DNA of 64,000 nt. Origin: Granulicella tundricola MP5ACTX9. GTDB lineage: Bacteria > Acidobacteriota > Terriglobia > Terriglobales > Acidobacteriaceae. Of this stretch, positions 58,915-64,000 are shown in pieces. The position numbers and the translations under genes are program-made. How positions within the stretch are numbered: position 1 is the stretch's first letter; every line of letters starts with the position of its first letter. The stretch spans positions 51,222 to 115,221 of the forward strand of contig NC_015060.1 in the NCBI RefSeq assembly GCF_000178975.2, given 5' to 3'. The notes beneath the pieces were generated by a model that worked only from the letters and a program-made list of their open reading frames with translations, was not told the origin of the DNA and did not search any database.

Positions 58915-59622
58915 TTAAGCGGCAGCAAGGCCGGTAGCAAGAGTGGGTGGCTTACGAGCGGCAAACTTTCGTTTGTAGTAGGCCGTAGTGAGAACGATAG
59001 CTGGAACTCCTATTGCTGCGGGCCATAGCCATAGGATGATTCCGGCATGCCGGAAGAAGTGGCTAAGGGTGGCGGTGGAGAAAGCGGTCCAGGCCGCAAT
59101 GTAGCTGGCGATGAACTTCGTCAGATGCGAGTACCACCAGAACATCTTGTCGGTTGGTCTTCGAACAAAACGCCAGAGGTCGGCGATGATCCCACGCGTG
59201 CCTAGACTACCGAGCAGTATCGCGACCACTTGCATATGCTGCACCGCTGCTGGACGTAGCCATCCCAAGGCAACCAGTGAAACCGATCCCGCAAGAGCAA
59301 CACAGGCGGCCACCCAATCGATCGGTCGTGCTGAACCGCCGCTGGCTAGATCCTTCAACTTCAGAACACGATATCCGGAGAAGGCGAGATACGCGCTAAC
59401 CACCGAGACCAGTGCGAGGAAGAGCACGGGGCGAAACAGGGCCATCGGCAGAGCTGTACACGACACCACTCCCATGGACCAGAGGTAAACCATACCCCAG
59501 CGCCGATGCTGCGTGCCGCCCTTTGCAGTCGCCAAAGCTACGGGCGCAAGGATGAACGACACCATACCGGCGGACACGTGAACAGTGAGAAAGACTTTCA
59601 TCCAGAGTGGGTCGGTGTGCAT
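58915..59622 (-). CDS. polytopic membrane protein, DUF2306-like
   Basis: About 235 aa from ATG 59620-59622, with AAGGAGA eight bases upstream, which decides the start over an upstream GTG. Seven hydrophobic helices can be counted, for example MKVFLTVHVSAGMVSFILAP, VSCTALPMALFRPVLFLALV, AACVALAGSVSLVALGWL, and HAGIILWLWPAAIGVPAIVL. His residues in the first helix and in YSHLTKFIASYIAAWTAF may be functional. Similar proteins are uncharacterised. It is divergent from the DesK-like kinase gene. Confidence 0.65.
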   Translation of the reverse strand: MHTDPLWMKVFLTVHVSAGMVSFILAPVALATAKGGTQHRRWGMVYLWSMGVVSCTALPMALFRPVLFLALVSVVSAYLAFSGYRVLKLKDLASGGSARPIDWVAACVALAGSVSLVALGWLRPAAVQHMQVVAILLGSLGTRGIIADLWRFVRRPTDKMFWWYSHLTKFIASYIAAWTAFSTATLSHFFRHAGIILWLWPAAIGVPAIVLTTAYYKRKFAARKPPTLATGLAAA

Positions 59623-59792
59623 GGCGCGGTCTCCTTGGTTGATAACGAGATCATCGCGCTTTACGTTGGTGAGCACCATTGGAAGGTATCAACCTTGAGA
59701 GGTGACAGATGTCATCTCTCAGCCATGACGGTGAGCGATTTCGGGAAGGGCCAGCTTGCGCGAAGATAGTAGGGTCAGGAGACTCGAAACCC

Positions 59793-60950
59793 ATGGATCG
59801 GAACCGAACACATGGCGGTGTGAACGTGATTGGTATGCTCCGCGATGAAACGCGGCTGCTCCGCTGGGGTTCTTTGCTGTATTCCGTATTTTGGTTCGCA
59901 GAACCGATCCACCGCCGCTCCTTTGCGGTCTGGACAGTCTTCTTGGTGTTCTACGGTATCTTTTTGACCGGATACCTCCGGGTTTTGCGCGGCAGTAGGA
60001 GAGAACAGCGGTTTTGGCTCACCGTCCTCTTCCTGCTGGGATATCTTTACTATCCTTTCAATCCGAATGCTGGAGGCGAATTCGTCTTTGCCGTAGTCGT
60101 AAGCAGCTTCTTCCTCCGACAAGGAACTATTTCTTCTGCCTTTCGCAGGTTCGCCGTCATCCTTGCTGCTCAAGCAGCAGGATTGTTTCTGGAGACCTGG
60201 TGGTTGCATTTGCCTTGGTCCGTTGCTCAATCTGTTGTGTTCTTTATGGTGGTCATTGGTCTGAGCAACTTCTCCTTTGCCCGCCAGGTTTTCGTCAGCG
60301 GACAGTTGCGAAAGGCCAATGAGGAGATCGAATATCTCACGCAACAAGCGGAACGCGAACGCATCGCACGAGACCTGCATGACCTGCTCGGCCACACCCT
60401 CACCGTAATTGCAGTCAAAAGCGATGTAGCAAACCGTCTCTTTTCTCTCCAACCTGATGTTGCTCATCGTGAGATTGCCGAAGTGGAGGCTACAGCGCGA
60501 GAGGCGCTCCACGAGGTACGGTCTGCGGTGACTGGGTACCGCGCGGAGGGCGTAGAGGCTGAAGTGAGCAAGACCAGGAATGCGCTTGGAAGTGCCGGAG
60601 TCCAGCTCTATACAAAAATGGACTTCGTGGATCTCTCGCCGTTGGAGAGCGACCTGCTTTGTTTCGTGCTCCGGGAGGCCACGACAAACATCCTTCGTCA
60701 TGCCTATGCCACAGAATGCAGAGTAGAAGTTTCCAAAGATTCTCTTATAAGGCTCACAATTGAGGATGACGGCTTGGGAAAGCAGGGTGCCGATGGGAAC
60801 GGTATTGACGGGATGAGAGAACGCCTTCGACATGCGCGTGGCAGCTTGGTCATCGATGGTTCTCCGTTAGGCGGGATGCGTTTGCTTGCGGAGCTGCCTG
60901 CATCCTTAGAGAGCCGCACTAGAGACTTTGAGACTGGCGGTCGTTTGTGA
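59793..60950 (+). CDS. DesK/NarX-type sensor histidine kinase
   Basis: About 385 aa from ATG 59793 with AGGAG 11 bases upstream; an earlier in-frame GTG is unlikely. The N-terminus has about five to six membrane helices (FAVWTVFLVFYGIFLTGYLR, FWLTVLFLLGYLYYPF, SVVFFMVVIGLSNFSF). A linker coiled coil is followed by the HisKA_3 box ERERIARDLHDLLGHTLTVI and the HATPase domain (FVLREATTNILRHAYATECR, IEDDGLGKQGADGNGIDGMR). It overlaps the response-regulator gene by GTGA. A long opposite-strand frame across it is a shadow. Confidence 0.88.
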   Translation: MDRNRTHGGVNVIGMLRDETRLLRWGSLLYSVFWFAEPIHRRSFAVWTVFLVFYGIFLTGYLRVLRGSRREQRFWLTVLFLLGYLYYPFNPNAGGEFVFAVVVSSFFLRQGTISSAFRRFAVILAAQAAGLFLETWWLHLPWSVAQSVVFFMVVIGLSNFSFARQVFVSGQLRKANEEIEYLTQQAERERIARDLHDLLGHTLTVIAVKSDVANRLFSLQPDVAHREIAEVEATAREALHEVRSAVTGYRAEGVEAEVSKTRNALGSAGVQLYTKMDFVDLSPLESDLLCFVLREATTNILRHAYATECRVEVSKDSLIRLTIEDDGLGKQGADGNGIDGMRERLRHARGSLVIDGSPLGGMRLLAELPASLESRTRDFETGGRL

Positions 60951-61570
60951 GCCCTTCTGAGAAGCCGATCACGGTTGTACTCGCAGAGGATCAGGGCATT
61001 CTGCGAAGTTCCTTGACGATCATGTTGGGCATCGAACCGGATATCAAAGTAGTGGCTTCTGTCAGCAACGGCGCAGAAGCACTAAGAGCGGTAGGTCTTC
61101 ATCTGCCTGCGGTATTGGTCACAGACATCGAAATGCCACAAGTAACGGGGCTCGATCTAGCTATCAGGGTGAAGGAGCTCTACCCATCAACCCGCGTTCT
61201 GATCTTGACGACATTCGCTCGGCCTGGCTACCTTCGACGTGCGCTGGATGCGGGCGCTGTTGGGTATCTGTTGAAGGACTGCCCGTCTACAGAGATGGCG
61301 GAGGCCGTCAGACGTGTGGCGCATGGTGAACGAGTCATCGATCCTGGTCTAGCCGCCGAGTCATGGTCCGCCGATGCTGGACCACTTACAGAAAGAGAGC
61401 GCGAAGTCTTGCGACGTGCGGGGGAAGGCGAGAGCACGGCTGAACTGGCTCGGACACTCCGCCTTACAGAGGGAACGATCAGAAACTATCTATCCGAGGC
61501 CATCTCAAAGCTAGGTGCACATAATCGAACAGAGGCTGCACGACTAGCACGTGCTAAAGGCTGGCTCTGA
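60947..61570 (+). CDS. NarL/LuxR-type response regulator
   Basis: 207 aa from GTG 60947 (overlap GTGA with the kinase). Receiver: VVLAEDQGILRSSLTIML, VLVTDIEMPQVTGLDLAIRV (phospho-acceptor Asp), LILTTFARPGYLRRALDAGA and GYLLKDCPS (Lys). LuxR helix-turn-helix: LTEREREVLRRAGEGESTAE, then TEGTIRNYLSEAISKLGAHN. Forms a two-component system with the preceding kinase, DesKR-like by design; the signal is unknown. Confidence 0.9.
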   Translation: MSPSEKPITVVLAEDQGILRSSLTIMLGIEPDIKVVASVSNGAEALRAVGLHLPAVLVTDIEMPQVTGLDLAIRVKELYPSTRVLILTTFARPGYLRRALDAGAVGYLLKDCPSTEMAEAVRRVAHGERVIDPGLAAESWSADAGPLTEREREVLRRAGEGESTAELARTLRLTEGTIRNYLSEAISKLGAHNRTEAARLARAKGWL

Positions 61571-61626
61571 TCTCGTTTGCGCATCTCTTCTGGAACTCCG
61601 ATGGCTCTAGGACGTAGAATTGTGAA

Positions 61627-61845
61627 ATGCCTAAAGCACCAGCAGCAATCACGTCTCCAAAGATCAAGAAGCTCGCGCAGAAGGCGATGAAGTCGCCCAG
61701 CATGATGTCTACCGCAGAAACCAGGGAGCTTGGCGCGTCAGTCATGGCTCATGTATCACCTCCGAAAGAAGTTTCACCTGCTGCGGCGAAGAAGACGCCA
61801 GCAAAGACGATCGCCGCCAAGAAAACTCCGGCAAAGCGCTCGTAA
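61627..61845 (+). CDS. small Lys/Ala/Pro-rich protein, histone-tail-like
   Basis: 72 aa starting MPKAPAAITSPKIKKLAQKA. The C-terminal 25 residues are a KTPAK-type tail (SPAAAKKTPAKTIAAKKTPA). Composition is like the tails of the HU proteins here. It lies 30 bases before the HU gene on the same strand and may be co-transcribed, as a short DNA-compacting or tail-only protein. Not in any family I can name. Confidence 0.6.
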   Translation: MPKAPAAITSPKIKKLAQKAMKSPSMMSTAETRELGASVMAHVSPPKEVSPAAAKKTPAKTIAAKKTPAKRS

Positions 61846-61875
61846 TCAAATAAACCGCTCAACATCGAGGACCCC

Positions 61876-62253
61876 ATGGCAACGAATAAAGCACCGGCGA
61901 AGAAGATCGTCGCACCAGTAGCAGCAAAGACCAGCGCAGCTCCTGCGAAAAAAACCTCCACCACGAAGAAGATGACGAAGTCAGAGTTGGTCAAGCTGGT
62001 TGCAGAGAAGATGGAGTTGTCCTTGAAGCAATCCGCAGCATTCTTTGATCTCCTCGCGTCAACCGCGATTCAAGAGACGAAGAAGAATGGCGAGTTCACC
62101 ATTCCGGGACTCGGTAAGCTGGTGAAAGCTCAGCGCGCCGCACGCATCGGCCGTAATCCCCAAACGGGGGAATCGATCAAGATCAAGGCCAAGACCGCCG
62201 TCAAATTCCGCGTTGCCAAGGCAGCCAAGGACATGATCGCACCCGTAAAGTGA
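61876..62253 (+). CDS. HU-family DNA-binding protein with Lys/Ala-rich N-terminal tail
   Basis: 125 aa. A 35-residue basic tail (MATNKAPAKKIVAPVAAKTS then KKTSTTKKM) precedes the HU fold: TKSELVKLVAEKMELSLKQS, IQETKKNGEFTIPGLGKLVK, RIGRNPQTGESIKIKAKTAV and the closing VAKAAKDMIAPVK. Very similar to the gene at 48818, mainly differing in the tail. Nucleoid protein. A partial stem (GATCCT...AGGATC, 62277-62300) after the gene may act as a terminator. Confidence 0.9.
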   Translation: MATNKAPAKKIVAPVAAKTSAAPAKKTSTTKKMTKSELVKLVAEKMELSLKQSAAFFDLLASTAIQETKKNGEFTIPGLGKLVKAQRAARIGRNPQTGESIKIKAKTAVKFRVAKAAKDMIAPVK

Positions 62254-62432
62254 GATCGACAGTGGTTGGATTAGTCGATCCTTCGCATCAGCGGAGGATC
62301 AACTTTCTAAGTTCCTGAGGGCCTTGCGTCCGATAATGACATTAAGCCGCGATTGACTATACATAATTGCGGTTATCGGACTTAAGTCTTTTGTTTTATT
62401 ATACATACAAAAATCAACAACAAGCAACTTTG

Positions 62433-63125
62433 CTACTTGCCAGCGATCGCGGATGCCTCGACTTCAGGAGAAACTCGTCTCCAGCTACCCTTTCGAAGAA
62501 GGATCTTGCGTGAAACCGTGACGACTTCACACTGGTCAGTGGTTATATAGGCATCTCCCTCGATCGGTTCGCCCTTGTCCGCCCACGAGTTCACCTCGTC
62601 TACAAGCGCTCTGTTGTCTTCTTCGGATAGATGAGGGTTCTTTTGATGGCGGAGCGTCCTCCATTTGGGATGCTACTTGTCCCACATCCGTGTTGTCAGA
62701 AAGCTCTCGTCGTCCGGTGGCTCACTGGCAAAATTCATCATGCCTTTCAGCTTGGTCTCTTTGGGAAGAGCAGAGTAGCGAGCATTCAGCCGCGCGAGAT
62801 CGGCCTTCATCTCATCCCCTGAAATGAAATTTTGCATGGAATGCAGGAAGAGAGGCGCGAGATTCTTATGCAAACGATCCTTCGATGTGAAGACTGTGCA
62901 GAAGGGGAGGTAGTACAGATATGCGATGTCAACCTTGTTGCTGGGACGGTCCGCATCGCGAACCAACCCCGCAGCGGTGGCTAAAAAGAACGTCAGATCC
63001 ACGGAACAAACATACGAAAAATACGGAGCGAAGCTCCGTAGTGGAGGAAACCCAACCGCCTTCCATCGATTAGTGACTGTGGTTGCGTAGGGTTCATGGA
63101 CTCCTGCCAGTGCCAGCCCGAGCAT
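62433..63125 (-). pseudogene. hypothetical protein with an in-frame amber stop
   Basis: The frame from ATG 63123-63125 (MLGLALAGVHEPYATTVTNR) runs 150 codons to TAG 62673-62675 and then continues without a shift for 79 more codons to TAG 62433-62435. Both parts have good protein character: before the stop VDIAYLYYLPFCTVFTSKDR and HKNLAPLFLHSMQNFISGDE; after it HPKWRTLRHQKNPHLSEEDN and AYITTDQCEVVTVSRKILLR. Families I recall with the VDIAYLYYLPFC text continue through this point without a stop, so the TAG is probably a nonsense mutation. The N-terminus may also be shortened. Function unknown. Confidence 0.6.
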
Positions 63126-63172
63126 AATCCTTGTAAAAGCTGCTTCTAAGATCCTCCCGGGAACGCAGAGGA

Positions 63173-63196
63173 ATCAAGCGGCGGACCATCTCATTA
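63173..63196 (-). mobile_element. remnant of the IS110-family left end
   Basis: ATCAAGCGGCGGACCATCTC then ATTA is the reverse complement of the first 24 or so bases of the IS110 element (17495 onward). Only the end remains, and it adjoins a cassette-site-like sequence at 63193, as the full copies do. Confidence 0.7.
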
Positions 63197-63307
63197 GTCG
63201 CATAGTGTTGAGTAGCTTGTGCTCTCTAAAACGACCGTTTCAGATGAGGTGCGCCGGTGCTCTGTTGATTCGGAAACCTCGACGTTGCCAGAAACGACTT
63301 TCAGGGA
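63192..63307. repeat. cassette-site-like sequences 22
   Basis: Arm-like stretches in both orientations: TTAGTCGCATAGTGTTGAG (63194-63212), AAAACGACCGTTTCAGATG (63228-63246) and, inverted, GTTGCCAGAAACGACTTTCA (63284-63303). They are more diverged than in the main array but precede a single-gene unit in the same way. Confidence 0.5.
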
Positions 63308-63372
63308 GATGTCGTATCGAGTCGCAGCCAAGCGAGAACAGGGCACTGGTAAACTCCATCGTGAGGACGGCC

Positions 63373-63939
63373 ATGAAGACGTTCGCTTTATGCCTGTTGG
63401 CTTGCTTGATGTTGGCTCCCATGCGCATCTGGTCACAATCTGAACAGGCACTGCCGCCTGAGATAAGGCTCGAACTCTTGCCGACCGCTTTCGCGGATGG
63501 TGTGGCAAGCGGGTTTATCTTCGTACTTACTAATGTCAGCGGTAGAGATATCAGCATTCCCCCGCCAGAGTTCAACTGCAGCAGCCCTTCACAAAACGGA
63601 TTCATTCGGTTTCAATGGGCGTTTGTACCGGTGAACGGCGACGGAATTGGTTCAGGAATAAGCAGTTGTGGCCCCGGCGGTGGCATATATCCGGTGCCAC
63701 CGTTAACTGTCAGCAGCCTTACAAGAAACTGGACATTGCTGCATCCGGGGGAGTCTCTTCGAGTTCCAGCCAACTGGCCGCCGAGCTCTGGCTTAATGCT
63801 CTCCGGCAGCTACACATTCTCCGCTAGCTACTCCCCTCCGAAAATATCTAGCGAAGCAGAACACCTATTGTCGGAAGCTGGGATTATCATTCCGCGACAG
63901 AAAGTGGAAACGCCCGAGCAGCATTACGGAAAACCCTAG
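63373..63939 (+). CDS. cassette-like gene: secreted protein, unknown
   Basis: 188 aa from ATG 63373, with GAGG nearby. Signal peptide MKTFALCLLACLMLAPMRIW then SQS. The mature protein looks like a small beta-sandwich: IRLELLPTAFADGVASGFIF, VLTNVSGRDISIPPPEFNCS, LHPGESLRVPANWPPSSGLM, LSGSYTFSASYSPPKIS. Two Cys may pair. No family recognised, although the layout recalls intracellular-proteinase-inhibitor-like or Ig-like domains. It lies between site-like sequences at 63192-63307 and at 63950. Confidence 0.65.
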   Translation: MKTFALCLLACLMLAPMRIWSQSEQALPPEIRLELLPTAFADGVASGFIFVLTNVSGRDISIPPPEFNCSSPSQNGFIRFQWAFVPVNGDGIGSGISSCGPGGGIYPVPPLTVSSLTRNWTLLHPGESLRVPANWPPSSGLMLSGSYTFSASYSPPKISSEAEHLLSEAGIIIPRQKVETPEQHYGKP

Positions 63940-63949
63940 CAGCCGAGCA

Positions 63950-63974
63950 CAGTGTGTTCGGCAATGTCGCATCC
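63950..63974 (+). repeat. cassette site 23, part of a left arm
   Basis: AGTGTGTTCGGCAATGTCGC (63951-63970) matches the distal half of an L arm (TGTTTTCGGCAATGTCGC), 12 bases after the stop of the preceding gene. The window ends 26 bases later. Confidence 0.65.
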
Positions 63975-64000
63975 TCTCTCTGAGAGCTTCCCGGCCCCTG

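Noticed and set aside
59775..60833. 352-codon minus-strand frame opposite the DesK-like kinase
   Set aside because: It is antisense to a complete kinase with all motifs; its product has no domain character.
58816..62365. 14-base match TTGACTATACATAA at about 58816 and 62349
   Set aside because: In 64 kb several 14-base matches are expected by chance; the two contexts differ (upstream of a kinase gene, downstream of an HU gene).

Overview
The window looks like an accessory, mobile-element-rich part of a soil Acidobacteriota chromosome (Acidobacteriaceae-like). This placement is inferred from an Oar-type TonB receptor with a carboxypeptidase-regulatory N-terminus, HU proteins with Lys/Ala-rich N-terminal tails, the style of the integrases and IS elements, and a mid-50s GC impression. 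No rRNA or tRNA gene was seen.

Layout. 0-8.7 kb: end of an unknown gene, a tyrosine recombinase and a recombinase remnant, a NYN-domain nuclease, an EAL-PAS signalling protein, an epoxide-hydrolase-like protein and a DUF2130 nuclease-like protein. 8.8-16 kb: a defence block made of a SIR2-STAND (NLR-like) protein divergent from a two-gene Gabija system (GajA OLD nuclease, GajB helicase). 16.3-40.6 kb: the main feature, an array of about 20 mostly single-gene cassettes, nearly all unknown secreted or membrane proteins. The cassettes are separated by a family of imperfect-palindromic sites. Each site has a left arm (L) near AAAGTCGTTGTTTTCGGCAA, a variable and often self-complementary spacer, and a right arm (R) near GTTGCCGACAACGCCGTTTA. 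The arms pair into a bulged hairpin like an integron attC, and in some sites they covary. Two cassettes (A, B) occur twice with ends inside the sites, an IS110/IS1111 element is inserted in two sites at the identical CCG|TTT position, and a duplicated serine recombinase + HNH module ends at the same CCG|TTT. No IntI-type integrase is present. A non-IntI tyrosine recombinase sits where two oppositely oriented arrays meet.

40.6-45 kb: a serine recombinase carrying two in-frame stops, a type III (TenpIN-like) toxin-RNA antitoxin locus with promoter, two 53-nt RNA repeats, terminator and toxin, a DUF2321 zinc-ribbon protein, a five-gene minus-strand operon of tiny proteins including a Rap1a-like immunity protein, and an HNH-like protein. 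45.3-50.2 kb: three IS elements (ISL3, ISNCY/IS1202, IS5) around an HU gene. 51.5-64 kb: chromosomal-looking genes: a truncated AraC regulator divergent from a DUF3224 protein, a frameshifted NTF2-like protein, an operon of LytS-like kinase, LytTR regulator, TonB receptor and periplasmic protein, a DesK/NarL-type two-component pair, a Lys/Ala-rich small protein plus HU, a gene with an in-frame amber codon, and one more cassette-like gene flanked by the same sites and a remnant of the IS110 end.

Working picture: a mobile cassette platform that collects orphan genes, beside phage-defence and addiction modules. Which recombinase moves the cassettes is not shown by the sequence; the Ser-recombinase/HNH module and the tyrosine recombinase are the two candidates.
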